Positions 1-12,480 of a stretch of 64,000 nt of DNA are shown here, in pieces (position 1 is the first letter of the stretch; each line of letters begins with the position of its first letter). The translations under genes were made by a program, and so were the position numbers. This DNA is from Pegea sp. RAD2-039. Taxonomy: Eukaryota > Chordata > Thaliacea > Salpida > Salpidae. The stretch covers positions 1 to 64,000 of the forward strand of contig JAQGEQ010000272.1 of assembly GCA_034620365.1 (NCBI GenBank), in the 5' to 3' direction. The notes under the pieces were generated by a model. The model had not been told where the DNA came from, did no database searches, and saw only the letters and a list, made by a program, of their open reading frames with translations.

Positions 1-226
1 ATAAATAAATACGCCACATAACTTAATCACAGCTTATTAGCAGTTATTCAAATAGAGTATATAGAAATTGAAGATGATAAAAAGTCCAAATTGATTTCTA
101 ATCCAGATATGATCACAAAAAATATACAAATCCTTTACTGAAAACAGTTTTATCAAAGCTTATAAGCAATATCAGAATAAATTTGTTATCCTAATAACCT
201 ATAACCTGAATAACCTTATTCAAATA
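1..226 (-). mobile_element. 5' leader of a nested LINE, cut by the window edge
   Basis: This stretch is the reverse complement of about 39529-39757, the 5' untranslated leader of the nearly complete LINE at 39529-44030. It ends beside GAATTA at 227, the same junction seen at 39528. The left inverted-duplication arm therefore carries the same nested insertion as the right arm, and the rest of the element should lie left of this window. No coding sequence is present. Confidence 0.7.
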
Positions 227-2040
227 GAATTAGTAAAACTTTAATCGGAAATTACCAAAAATGCTGCCAAGATTGATGAAAAAATTTCTAGTTTGTCTAA
301 ATCAATGGACGAGCTGAAAGCCTCTACAAAGAAACAGGTCACATGGGCCACGGTGGTCGGTAATCCCGGTTCCGACAAAAATGCTAACATGGTGCAGCTT
401 CTTGCCAAGAAGGTCACCGACACGCACAAAAAACTCACTGTAGACCGTGAGGACAGAGAAAACAATGTCATCATCTTTAATGTCTCTGAGACTGATAAAC
501 ATGATGACAGTAAGGTTTTTAATCAAATGTGCTCTCAAAGCCTTGATTTTGTGGACGCTCCAAAGGTATCAATGACTAGACTTGGAGCAAAAAGCTCAGA
601 TTATCAAAGACCGTTGAAAGTGTCCTTTCAGGAAAATTGGAACAAACGCAAGTTTCTTGCCAAGCTGTATAAGCTAAGCCTTGACAAAAAATTAGAGCGC
701 ATTAGAGTAGCACATGATATGTGTGAGAGATGATCGCTTAGAAAATAAGCGTCTTCTAAAAGAGGCGTATAACAGAAATCAGAAGGAACAACTAACTGAT
801 TTCGAATACAAAGTTCGAGGTCCACCATGGGCCTTGAAAACTGTCAAGGTTTTTTCAAAAAACGGAATTGGCAAATAATCACTCGACCCACATCTTCTTT
901 TTTCAAACTCTCTTCGGACACAATTGTTAATACCCAAGATATCAATTTACAGAAGCTCATCATCAAATCTTACAAGCATCAAAAAGACAATTCTTCTATT
1001 ACATTAGGTATGTTCTTCAACGCACGGTCGATTATTTTTCAATTGACAGCGCTTTTGCATTCCCAAGAATTCACATTTGTTTTTATTACTGAAACTTGGT
1101 TGAAACCGTTTTATCCTGATTTTTTTTTTGGTTGACGGTAATCTTTTTGTGTTTTGCGTTGTGATAGACTATATGAAAGAGACGGCGGTGTTTGCATAAT
1201 TTACAAAATATCGCTTGCACCCAAGATCTCTAGAATTCAGATCGATCCCATTAATTGTCCAGGGTTTAAGATTATCGCTTTTGATTTTCATTACTCAAAG
1301 CCTAAATTTCTTCGTTTTATATGCACCTATCTACCACCCTCTAAAACTAATGATGAGGTTACTATTAAGGCCTTATTGACGGCTCTGAAGAGTGTTGTGT
1401 GTCCTGAGTTATATATTTAGGAGGATTTTAAGTTTGGTAAAATTGATTGGAATAACCCAAATATAGCATTTAGTGGAAAATTGTTTAACTTGGATAGCGA
1501 TAATACTAATTCACCCTTTCTAAGTCATGCCTTTGTAAGCTTCCTCAATGCCAATAATCTATCTCAGATGGTTACTTTTCCGACCAAAGTTATTGGTATT
1601 ACTATGGATCTTTTTATCACATCAAAACCCGAGAACGTTATCTACGTTGATCAAAAAGAACCTTTTGCTTTGACTTGCAATCACAATATGATTGAATTCA
1701 AGCTCCATCAAACTCTTTTTATGAAAGTTAAAACTTCAAGCAAAAGGAATTTGTACTGTGGAAATTATGATGGCATTAACAAGTTTCTATCAGATGTTGA
1801 CTGGATTTCTGTTTTCAGCTCTTCCGAAGACATCAATACTATTTACTCAAGGTTTACTAACAACGTTACAGAGTCAATCGAAAAATCCATACCTTTCTAT
1901 AGAGCCAACAAAAAACAACATTTGCCCAAAAATTTAAAGAGTTTACAACATTTAAAAAACCTCCTATACAAACAAACTAAAACAGACCCTTCCATCAAGA
2001 ATAATTTTTCAATTACTCTTCTTTCCTTATAGCTATTGTC
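227..2040 (+). mobile_element. Older LINE remnant (ORF1 end plus endonuclease part of ORF2), left arm
   Basis: Coding pieces match the LINE at 39529-44030. The C-terminal half of ORF1 lies at 293-733. Parts of the ORF2 endonuclease lie at 827-1135 (TETWLKPFYPD), 1154-1420 (CDRLYERDGGVCIIYK) and 1481-2032 (DLFITSKPENVIYV, then NHNMIEF). ORF1 breaks after DMCE, where two extra bases are present compared with the younger copy. ORF2 is interrupted at least twice and similarity ends after DPSIK near 2000, so the reverse transcriptase is missing. The same breaks occur in the right-arm copy at 37726-39528, so both derive from one dead insertion copied by segmental duplication. Confidence 0.85.
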
Positions 2041-2322
2041 TGTAAAGCTTACTACAATATTATCATTCTAATAAATATTAAGATCTTAACTAATTTTCAA
2101 GTTCTTGTAAATTTAAGCAGCAAAATCTGATCGATAATTTCCAAAAATATTGAATAATGATTAGATGAAAATATCACGAGTTTGTTGATTTACAAGTTTT
2201 ATTAAATATAAAAATATCAGGTAATAAGTTCAAATATCATAATTTATACCAGTTTAAGATGAAATATGACAAAAAATATACAAGAACAACAAAATTCAAT
2301 AAGTAAAAAGGATTTATGTTGT

Positions 2323-2902
2323 TTAGTTATTGTCTGTTATTTTTGAGATTTGTTGTACAAAACATCTTTTAGAACAACAAATGAGTTCTATAAGAAAAGA
2401 ATTTGGTATAAAAGCAGAATTAGTGATTTTCAAAAACGCTTTTCTTGACTCTTCAAATACCTTGTTGCCTCATAAACAAGTTTTTCTTTCTTCATAACGA
2501 CGGAAGAAATGGAACTCGACAGGTATTTTTCCAGATAGTAATGTTTTCTTGTAAACAGCATTCATTCCCATGTGACGAAGCTTTGGTATATCCTGGTTTA
2601 TTGACATGGTAAGAATTGTCTGGTTTTCAAGGTTATAAAAAGGATTACGATCAGTAACACATTGTTTAAGATTTGATAGTTTTAATATACCGGCAGGTAA
2701 AGATCTCAGCTGGTTATTGCAAAGAAGAAGTTTCCGCAGCTTGCTTAAATCCTCAATTCTATCAGAAAGATACTACAATTTATTTGAAGAAAGATACAAC
2801 TTTTTCAAATTCTTTAAATTGAAGATATTTAAAGGAAGTTTCTGGATTTGATTTTCATCTAAATTTAATTGCTTTAAAGTTCCAATTAACCCTGAATCAC
2901 AA
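2323..2902 (-). pseudogene. Terminal exon of a leucine-rich-repeat protein (LRRC58/LRR1-like), left arm
   Basis: On the minus strand a good 3' splice site (pyrimidine-rich, ending TTTAG) opens a frame with three LRRs of the LxxLxLxxNQIQKLP type, then a C-terminal part with CLCGNKVF and, further on, an RCF cysteine. This resembles the C-terminal cysteine-containing end of LRRC58-like proteins. An in-frame TAG interrupts the second LRR after SSNKL, where a glutamine would be usual. The right-arm copy (36874-37453) has the same stop. Upstream exons are absent: the intron side is joined to a LINE reverse-transcriptase fragment. It is most likely a partial gene copy rather than a working gene. Confidence 0.65.
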
Positions 2903-2909
2903 CTAAATG

Positions 2910-3175
2910 AAACATAATTGTTCAGTTTTAAGTCAGATGGTATGGTAATGCCAAGATCTAGGACCGAAGATATTCGTTGAAAAATAAATCCATTGATGGA
3001 GTATCAGTTGAAGGAATTTGCTGCTGATTTACGGGAAAAAATTATAAGTTCAGACTTTGTTGGCTGGGTTCTGAGCTGCCAGTTCATAGACCAGTTTTCT
3101 ACAGGGTGTAGTGCAGTTTGAAGTTTTAAAAGATTACTAGATAATAGCTTGATATCATCTGCATACACAAATAAA
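2910..3175 (-). mobile_element. LINE reverse-transcriptase fragment, left arm
   Basis: The minus strand encodes a YADDIKLL motif followed by ENWSMNWQL, a TKSE motif and DLGIT, matching ORF2 of the LINE at 40821-43867 around 43030-43275. It is a short internal piece with no ends, directly upstream of the LRR exon on the same strand. The equivalent in the right arm is 36600-36870. Confidence 0.75.
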
Positions 3176-4380
3176 TCAGCATCTTATAATTTAAATCAGT
3201 ATAATAGAATTATAATGAGAAACAAACTAAACGGTAAAGTTTCATTATAAACCAGCAGATTGGTCAAATTCTTCCTTATCAAATACATTAAATGGCACTA
3301 ATATGGATGTTAGCATGCCAATTCTATGTGTACGTTATCTAGGGTAAGGTTTAAACTTTTGTTGTTACAAAAATTAATTATTGCAGTTTTTATCCGTTTA
3401 AAAAAATTTGTCTTGTTTCTACTCAAAGTAAATTAAGAAAAAAACAGAAATTCAAAGATAAATTATCCTATGAAATCAGTACAAATATTACTAATACATG
3501 TTGTGAAAATGAAAATCTATATGTCATTAAACTGTTTGTTTTTTTAATTATTTATTAGGTTAACATTCAAATATCAAATTCTTTTTCCATATAAGATTTT
3601 AATCAGAGTAATATAAATACATAAATTTATAGATGGTAAAGTAAGATTCTAGATATGAATTGGCTACAATTGGATAGAATTTAAATTTATGCATTAATTT
3701 GAAACTTAAAAAAAGTTCATCTTAAAAATAAGTTTATTTTTAGAATAGATCTATTTAAAATTTGATAGAAATAAAACTAACTAAATCTGAGTTTTCATGA
3801 CTTGGGGCAAAACAATTTTGTAGGTACAAATTTTAAACTTCTCTAGCCATTAAATCCAAATCCATTACAGCTTTTCTCTTATAAAAATAACTTTTAAAAT
3901 ATAGCCAGAAGGTTCAACTTTTCTTGATTAATTTTTACAAATATAATGTTCTATTTAATAAAATTTAGCGGTTTGCAAAATAAAAAAATATTACCAACAC
4001 ATAATCTATTAATTAACATCTGTAAATCGGTCTAAAAGAAAATAATTAATTAAAATAATAATAATTTCTAAATAGTATTATAACTAGATACTTTTACTGA
4101 CAGTTTTTAATCTTAACCAAATGTGCTGTTTAGTGAAATTATATTAGCAGCAAAATTACTTTACTAAAACAGTAAAGCTGTTGTAAGTTATAAGTGACTG
4201 TACCACCAGTGACTGTATTACTTAGCAAACAATTTAACAACAGCATCATGCATACGGACAATGGCAAAGCCTTTAACTCAGTTTCACATCCGATATTAGT
4301 AAGAACTCTCCGACAGTTTAACAACTAATCCACTCTTATCTTTAAATTTGAGCAAACAACAAGTCACAGATAATAACACT
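3176..4380. other. AT-rich duplicated spacer, no gene seen
   Basis: No coding frame or known repeat could be recognised. The stretch up to about 4165 is the reverse complement of 35625-36600. At 4165-4190 the right arm has about 3.9 kb of extra sequence. From 4190 the match resumes at 31760 going down. Confidence 0.6.
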
Positions 4381-4389
4381 TCAAGTTTT

Positions 4390-5110
4390 CTGGAGTTTTT
4401 AGTGATATTCCCCAATGCAGTATTTTTAGCTCCCTACTTTTCATTAATATCAATTACATCACTGACATTTTGTAGATCACTAAATAGTTGTGGATATTTG
4501 ATGCTGTTCGTTGTAACTTTAAGCTGTAACTGAATATAAACTGACTTTTATTTAGCAACAATAAAATTTACAAATTTCACTTTATTAAAGATCTGGGTGC
4601 TTTCATCTCTCACACCTTGAAACAGATTTATCACACAAATCATTTGTTCAGAATTGGTTCACAAACTTCATATGGAACTCTTAAATCTTTAAAGAAGAGA
4701 AATAATTGGACATTATTGAAGATTTTCACCTCATATTCTGTCCGAAAATTAGGGATCAACTTTCGTGTATTGAGTCCTCACCTTAAAAAGCAAAGTTCAC
4801 AAAGCTTGAATCCGTCCAAAAATAGTTAAAAAAAAACTTTCTATAGATTTGGTATACCTTTCTTCTCATAAAACGTCTGTCTCTGAAAGCTAAATATTAA
4901 ATTCTCGCAAAAATGACCCTTTTTTTTCTTAGTTTGTGCCACTATTTGAAATTAATAATAGTTTTTGTCATCTTCTTATACTATTCTAAAGATCATAATC
5001 TGCTGTATGTCTTAAGAGGCTCTTCATTCAAAATTAGATCGCTAAACAACTTTCATAACACCCAATGAAAAACTAGCAATTTTAATAAGGTGACCCAAGT
5101 TCCTTTCTTA
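4390..5110 (+). mobile_element. Old LINE fragment of a second family (RT and C-terminal part)
   Basis: Broken frames read like a non-LTR reverse transcriptase. About 4400-4530 gives DIPQ...LLF...INYIT, resembling the GVPQGSxLGPLLFxIYIND motif. Further on, 4760-4830 and 4980-5110 resemble the end of ORF2, and a related piece is at 13491-13930. Many stops are present. Copies exist at about 30850-31615 and 44560-45150, both in the opposite orientation, because the block was duplicated. The assignment rests on weak motif similarity only. Confidence 0.45.
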
Positions 5111-6190
5111 CTCGATTTAAATTCACATCTTATATTACCAACCACATCTAAATGATGACGATGAGTATGATGTTGCTAGCTACATCTAAGAAGTGATGTT
5201 TAGAACAATCGAGGTGACATGTTTTGGAAACTTTTTTAATTATGACAGCAAATAGTCACTTGAAAAAGTTAATTATATAGGATCATTGAAGGTAAACGAA
5301 GACGCAAGATGCGATTATATACGAAGCAGTGCACAAAGTGATACAGCATTTAATGAGAATGTTAATAATATCAAAGTTTAATTATTTTCAATCAACATAA
5401 TTCTCTAAGTATACTAAGCACTCATTTGCAATTATTCAGTACTTAAACTTTTTCTATAAAATTGAACCATGCAATAACAAGAAAAAAAACCATATTCAAA
5501 ATTTTACCGGTAGTAAAAAAGAATTTCCACACAAGCTTATAAAAGGGATGGCCGACTACAAATTTGATTTTTATTTATACTGCTTTCTTTGTTCCTTATA
5601 TGGAAAAAGGGGTTTTCTAAATAGTTGTGCAAATTATAATAATATAATAAATTTTTAAAAACTAAAAAAATCAACCCATATATTCACCTCTTTTATATAA
5701 AAATAATTGATATTAATTGTACTAATATAAATCTTCTATATGGAAAAACAATTATATTAAATCTTTTTAGTAACTTCAACTATTGAAAGTAATTGTGATA
5801 CATACATCAACCCGTTGTTTTATGATCATTTTATATTTACTTTTTATACTCATTTGTTTGGCTAAATTATTTATGTTTATTTTTCCATAACACTCCAAAG
5901 TGATCCGAAATTTCTATTAATAAATGTATCTGAAAAACATTTTTGCCAGGACTAATTTTAGTTGTAAAAGGCTTCTATGCATGCTCTTTTAACGTATTAA
6001 TATACGCTACTAGTTCCAATACAATCTTGTGTGTAAGTTTGCTTAGATTAGAAAAAAATTAATGAATGATGAATCTAACTTTTAGAAAAAAATTAATGAA
6101 TGATGAATCTAACTTTAACAGTTTCTCGAAATAAATTTTTCCACCAACTACTAGGCTAAGAAGATTATACAAACTTAATTTAAAAAAAAA
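5111..6190. other. Duplicated spacer with a 35-bp tandem duplication
   Basis: No gene is seen. The stretch matches 29830-30850 in reverse. Around 6048-6117 a segment of about 35 bp, containing AAAAAATTAATGAATGATG, occurs twice in tandem; the right arm has only one copy at about 29895. Confidence 0.6.
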
Positions 6191-6600
6191 TAAAACAAGC
6201 TGTACCATATGACAGTTTAGTGATCCCTATACAATATAACATAAAATATTTATACAAAATGTTAAAAAAATATAATGTAAAAAATCTAGTCAAACTAATA
6301 AAGATTTATGATTAGATGTAAAATTGTAAAACAGCTGTTAAATGAGTTTGCAGGTTTTACGTGGCAACTAATCGAGAGCGCGCCAGCACAAATAACCCTT
6401 ATGTACCAATATTTAATTAGTTAATCACGTGCTTTCTAGAATTCATTTTTTGCTACATTTTTTACATTTTGAAATCTCGCACTGAAGAAAAGTTCTAGTG
6501 ATCTTATGTCATACTGCATCATTTTTTTGGAGATTGTGTGTTGTGTTTCAGCTTTATTTTTTGACTAATATCATTACTACTGTTTAATATCAGCTTCATT
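6190..6600 (+). promoter_or_regulatory. Conserved upstream block of the kelch copies
   Basis: A block starting AGCTGTACCATATGACAG precedes all four kelch copies in the same relative orientation: here, 20436-20830 (+), about 29830-29500 (-) and 51870-51480 (-). It contains a small GC-rich patch (GAGAGCGCGCC), a CACGTG-containing segment and TCTCGCACTGAAG. It lies 1.2-1.6 kb before the first coding exon and could hold the promoter or a noncoding first exon. K3 lacks about 75 bp of it around the CACGTG. The regulatory role is inferred from position and conservation only. Confidence 0.4.
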
Positions 6601-7809
6601 ATTGTTATATTGATAAGTTTTTAAAAGAGTTAAAAGATAATTTTAAAAGGTTCAGGTTTCAACTGAATTATAAATTATTACATGATTTTAGAACGGCAAA
6701 AGTATTTGCTATTTTTGAAAAATTTTAACATTAGATAAATAATTTTAAGCTGAATAATTGTAATTTGTCTCTTAAATACTACTTTGAATATTAAGCTTAT
6801 TTAAACATACTTCAATCTAGTGTATTAGTAGTGTAAGATTTGATTAACTGTTTATTAATTATTTAAAAGTTCTAAACATTTTTGTTTAACTTTAGAACAA
6901 TTTTTCTGTAGAATTTTATAATTCTTTCTTTATAAATGATTTGTTTCTAGAATTGCTAAATAATAAAAATAATTAGAAATAATAAGAAAAGCTAAATAAT
7001 ATCTTTATTTATAATATCTTTATCTTTTGGTATATAAGTTCAGTATATTTTTAATTCTTTTTAATATATAACTTTATTAAATTTTCATTTTGGTAGAATA
7101 GTTAATATAATTGTAATTTTTATACCTTAGATAAGGTAAAAGTATAAAGTTAGATTATACTTTTGGTATGACTGAATATAAACTGTTTAATAAGTTTATA
7201 GAAAAATTGTATAATTAATTATTTTTTCCTAACAACAATTGTTGGTCTACATTAATAAATACCTTTTATAATATAATTATTATGTTTATTTTATATATGC
7301 CATAAATTTTGTTGTTTATATCATCTCCTTTAACCATTTTAAACAGGATGACTTATAAATGTTTTGCAAATTTTATAGAGTTCTTAGATTTAAAGATGAC
7401 TATATATGATATTGATTACAGAAAATATAGTTGTAGTATGGCTGGACTTTTAAGTATACACTGTTTAATATTATATTTTATATAATAATTTATGTACAAT
7501 AATTTTACATATATAATAATATGTTTTATACAAACTTGCTAGGTGCTTTACTATCATAATTTGGGATTATAAGATTTATCTAATTCTGGAAAATTTGTAT
7601 AAAAATATTTTTAAGAAGTTGATAATCTTCTTTCGATTTACTTTTTTCTTTTGAAATTATTTAATATTTATCTTAGTTACATCAATAATTTTTGTTTGAT
7701 AATTTAAAATGTTTGTTGTTTTAAAACATAAACTGTTTGATAAATTAACTAATTCATTTATATAACATCAACATTTGGTAGATTTTCTAAACTTGTTAAT
7801 TACATCAAA

Positions 7810-10649
7810 ATGGTAGAAAGATCAAACAGCAAAGTTGTTTTCGATTCAATTATGCCACCTACAGATGATAAAAGGTTAGTAGAATTTTGTGTTTTGACTT
7901 AAAATTGTTTTCTATATAAAGTTACGTTAAATTTACTTTTTATTCTAAGTAAGAAATTATTGAAAAGTTAATTTTGTTGCACCAAGAAAGATATTAATAA
8001 CTTAAACATTATTAAATTAATCTGAAGTTTATTATATTTTTCTTCTGTTTTAGTGTGATTTCAATTAATTAATTAATTAATTAATTACAAGAATTTTAAT
8101 TTTATTGTTTTATTTATTTATCAATTTTAGAACAGAAATATATATATGTGTGATTTTACTTTTTCATTTTTTGTAATTTAATCTAATTTTTTTATTTCTA
8201 ATTCCTTATTTCTAATTTGATACTAAAGTCAATTATATGTTTGATGTTTTTAGAGATGAAGTTTCGGATAATTGTACAAATCTTTGTCAACTCAAACCGA
8301 ATGAGTCTTCTGAAGATTCTCAGATTCATGATGTTAGCATCAAAGTGAAATTAAATAACTTTGAAAGAAGTTTCAATTGTGACAAACGTATATTAGTTGC
8401 TGCTTCACCTTATTTTGAAGCAATGTTTCGTGGTAAGTTAGATTCAACTTAAGTTGTAAAATAACTGAATATTTGAACACAAAAACTATTTGAAAATATT
8501 AAGGTGGATTTAAAGAAGCACATTCGAAAGAAGTTACCATAAATGAGGTTGACCCAAATGCATTTTCGGATATTCTGGATTACATTTACTCAAAAAAATT
8601 ACAAATCAATGAAGAAAATGTTGAGAAACTTATGATCGCAAATTCCATGTATCAAATAGATGGTTTAGAGAAGTTATGTAGCAAGTAAGCTAGTTTTATA
8701 AATCAGTTTCTTTCGATAGTTTTTGTAGATCTGCTTTATCAATTACAGCTTTTTGGAAACTCAATTAGAGATTTCCAACTGCATTGGATTTTCAATCTTT
8801 GCTGAGTATTATGGATACATGGAACTTTCAACGAAAATAGAAAAATTTATTGAAAAAAAATTTACAGAAGTAAGAAAATAGAGAAATGTTATTTTCTTGG
8901 CTAAAAAATTTTAAGTAGAAAGATTTTTTCTACTTCATCAAACTTAAATATTTATGAAATATTTACTTGCTTTGTTATTTCTACTGATTTTGTTCTTTTC
9001 ATAATTAATAAGAAAAAGTTTTTGATTGATCACATGATATTTACCAGATTTCGAAAACTGAATATTTTAAATTACAACCAGACTCTGTAATTTCTAAAAT
9101 AATTTCTAAAGATAAGCTTCATGTGATTTGTGAATCCCAAATATTCAATGCTCTTCTAGATTGGATCAAATATGATTTAACTTCAAGAAAACATTACTTA
9201 AAGAAGTTAATTAAGAACGTAAGTATCTAGAAAATATAAAGTTGTAGACTTGTGAGTATAAAATTGTGATTTCTCTAGGTACGTTGCCATTTGATAAAAC
9301 CAAATTTTATTTCCATGAAATTAGAAAAATGTGAAATAATTAAAGATACTTGTTATGAATATCTCAGCAAGGTCCTCGATGACCTCAAAGCTTACATCCC
9401 AATTGAAAGTAAACCAAGACAACTTGATATTCCGCAGGTAAGATTATTTAATTAAATACTTTTCACTTCAACGACTGACATATGACGTCACAGGTGATGT
9501 ACGTCATTAATAGATCCGGTAGATCTGATGACAAATCTTTGGAAAGTGTAGAATTCCGTTTGTCTGAAACGGATGTTTGGTTTAGAATTCCGAAAATGTG
9601 TCTTCGACATGTTTTAAGATCTGCTGTCCTCAACGGTTTCATTTATATGTTAAAATGGAATGGTGATATGGAAAGGTTAAAAGCATGAAGCAGATGATGA
9701 CATTATCATTGCAAACTAAATATGACGTCATCACATTTGTAGATACGACCCAATTTCAAATGAGTGGAAGAAGTGTAAAGGTTTAGACGATAAATTGGGT
9801 TGTGCGAAAATGGAAGTTATAGATAATGAAATGTATCTTCTTAAAACTTTTCATGTTGAAAACAGATTGATGAAGTGAGTGATGAAATGATATTTTATCC
9901 AAAAGTTCAGTTGTTAAAAACTATGATGTTATTACCAGATACGACCCGATCACTGATGAATGGACGCAAAAAGCTTCATTAAATAGACAGCGTTACTATT
10001 TCGGTTGTGCTGTCTTCAATCGGATGTTGTATGTTGTTGGTGGTGAAGAAATCCATGATTCAGTTGCTCGTATGGAGAAATATGATCCACAGAGAGACGA
10101 ATGGAGCTTTGTAGAATCGATGTTGACACCTCGAAGTGATCCAGGTATTTGCTGATGACGTCACGATGACGTTTTGATCTTATGATGATAACTAACTCTA
10201 AAATCATTAAAGCTGTAGTCACGCTTGGTAAATACATCTACGCCATTGGTGGTGAGAATGAAGAAGAACATTTAAAGACTGTTGAAAGATATGATGTCCT
10301 CAATGATAATTGGGAATTCGTAGCAAGTATGAAAAATGCAAGAAGATGCCCAAAAGCTGTTGTCTTTAATAAGAAGATTTATGTTTTTGGTAAAACTTTT
10401 CTTATGTTTGGAATTGAAAAAGTTTTTAATAAAATTTTTATGATGTTTACAATAATTTGCATAATTGTGATGAGCTTGTTGATTATTTCAGGAGGTTATT
10501 CTGGAAGAGAAAATATTGAAACTGTCGAATGTTATAATGAAGTAACGAACGAATGGAAAGAAATTGCTAGAACAAATGAATTGATTGATCAAGTCATAGT
10601 CAGCTATCAACCATGTGTACCTGACATATGTGTAAATTTCCCATTTTAA
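7810..10649 (+). CDS. KLHL-type BTB-BACK-kelch protein, copy K1 (11 exons, intact)
   Basis: Joined exons are 7810-7874, 8254-8432, 8504-8684, 8749-8869, 9048-9218, 9279-9437, 9494-9675, 9743-9874, 9939-10144, 10213-10389 and 10492-10649. All introns are GT-AG and phases match, giving 576 residues, the usual KLHL length. The BTB domain covers about residues 45-141 (VAASPYFEAMF, then EVTINEVDPNAFSDILDYIY). BACK covers about 146-275 and six kelch blades about 293-576. Blades 1 and 2 lack the double glycine; later blades keep it (YVVGG, YAIGG, VFGG). Family members recruit substrates to Cullin-3 ubiquitin ligases and dimerise through BTB; the substrate here is unknown. The start ATG is the first in exon 1. 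Introns are 54-379 bp. Confidence 0.9.
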
Positions 10650-10653
10650 TAAA
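10648..10653 (+). terminator. AATAAA overlapping the K1 stop codon
   Basis: The coding end reads TTT TAA TAAA, so a canonical poly(A) signal hexamer overlaps the stop codon. The same arrangement is present at the ends of K3 (25660) and K4 (47676). If used, the 3' UTR would be only some 15-30 bases. Other AATAAA-like sites follow downstream, so use is not proven. Confidence 0.35.
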
Positions 10654-11569
10654 TCAATTTTACTAGTAGACTGCTGTGAAGCTTATTTTCAGTATAAAGT
10701 TGCTTTTGAGGTCGTGTTTATTTTCAAAAACATTTAGTATAAAATCAAAATGTTCTTTCATGAATATTTTCATGTTTTTTAATTGTTTGATAATTTACAA
10801 AATATAAAAAAGTTTGTTAGAATTTAGAGATTTATTTTAATCATCAAATCAGATCTTTTTTGTTTGAAGTTATTTATGAATGAAATTTCATTAAATTTTT
10901 AACAAACTTTTGGCTAATAAAAAACAAATTCTGTGAAATTAAAACATTTATTAACAATCTATGATTAAAAATGAAAGAGTAAAGAATGAAGATCACTTTT
11001 ACAGAGATTCATCTTTCTTGTATCTTCGACCATCTAACCCAACATATTATTTGATTTCATTTAGATCATTTTAATTCATAAATTTATTCATTTTTTTAAG
11101 TAACTTTTTGAACTTGATAGATTTTGTAAATATTTTGTATCAAATTTTAATTATTTTTATCAACTTAAAACAAAATGTAAAGAAATTTATTTTCATTTTA
11201 AAGTGATTTTTTATAAGGTTTTTCATCCAATTATAGTTTTGAAGTCAGATTTATCTTTCTATTTATCTATTACAATTTTTAATTATATGAATCGTCAGTT
11301 TAAGCTGTTTTCATAAAATATATAGTAATTTTATTAGTTTTATCAAGCATCGAAATAAGTTATATAATAAACTATATTGATATATTTTGAACTTATATTT
11401 CTTAGATTATATTTGTTAATTATTTTGTAGCAGAATTTTTATAGTATTTATCTCAGCTGATGTTTTTATCTAATAACATTGATTAGTTGTTTAATATTTT
11501 TACTAATAACATTTGATCACTAACTTCTAAAATCTAGCTTCTAGAACATTTACTTTCATCTTACTTCAA
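10654..11569. other. Kelch 3' flank, duplicated, no gene recognised
   Basis: The AT-rich flank is shared with K3 (24990-25655) and K4 (47000-47670). One short conserved island near 11010-11060 is preceded by a possible acceptor (TTTTACAG), but no family is recognisable. Confidence 0.5.
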
Positions 11570-12480
11570 AGATGTTGTTGCTATTTGGAAGAAAAAAGTA
11601 GGTGGAGGACTCTAGTAGTGATGAAGTTATTGATCGATTTGTTTAGTAAATATTCAAGACGCTCAAGTGTTGACGAGAACCAAAAATCTGCGCGAAAATG
11701 ATGAATAATCGCTGAAATTTTTTCTCGAAGGACCTTTAATATATGAACAAATGTTTTATGATTTTACTCGAAAAATTTTGAAAGAAAGATTAAAATATTT
11801 CCGGATATGATTATCAGATGATTCAAGTTGATAATATTTGATCATTAACTTTTTTAGTTGAAAGTTTTAAGTTTCAGATTATAATCTCAGAGATGCTGTT
11901 CGGATTTTGTCGAGGTAACTTTGTTTAAGATCATGTCTTTAGACTTTCACTGGAGTTTTTCTGAAATCAGTGTAAAATTAGATAATAATTATTAATAATT
12001 TTTAATTATTAGAACTAATTTTATTTGGGGTTGATTTCTTTTAACTGAATGGTAAATAATTTACAAATAAAATTTTATTTTAATTCTCAATTAAAAGTTG
12101 GAAACAACAAATTTCAGCTATAAAATAATCAAATTAAATTCTTACAAGATTAAGTTCAGTTAGTTCTATTTTCTAAAGTCTCTTGTGAATGTAAATATTT
12201 TAACCAATTTAGTTTCGAAATATTTGGTCATTTGAAAGTTGTTGGTAATTTTCTTATACTAACTTTAATCTTTACAAAAAGTAGAAAGTATTTTTTATGT
12301 GGGGTTTGAAAACCAACTGCAACATTTCACATAAAAATTTGTAAATGTAGAATTTTTTCGATTGTTTACTCTAACCAGGTACATCCTGCCCTTTGTCTCA
12401 ATCAGGAGCTTTTAATGCAGTTTTCAAACATTACATCTCTCATCATCTATATCAACTACAGAAAAAATTATTACTAATTG
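11570..12480 (+). pseudogene. Exon-like islands of an unrecognised second gene downstream of K1
   Basis: Three islands look like exons. About 11583-11715 encodes KLLIDLFSKYSRRSSVDENQ and then ends in a stop. The second is a 43-bp island at 11872-11914 bounded by AG and GTAAC. The third starts at 12379 after CTAACCAG and contains CATCCTGCC. Each recurs downstream of other kelch copies: K4 at 46500-46742, 46326-46368 and 45784-45848; K3 at about 24644-24686; K2 from about 23786. They lie in the same orientation as the kelch gene. The family is unknown; copies are partly broken, so the duplication unit probably carried a piece of a neighbouring gene. Confidence 0.4.

Noticed and set aside
241-538. 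Minus-strand frames opposite LINE ORF1 (also 39219-39516, plus)
   Set aside because: They are antisense to the recognised LINE ORF1 and move with it in both arms.
8064-8089. ATTA microsatellite in K1 intron 1
   Set aside because: A short simple repeat, ordinary for AT-rich DNA, with no sign of function.
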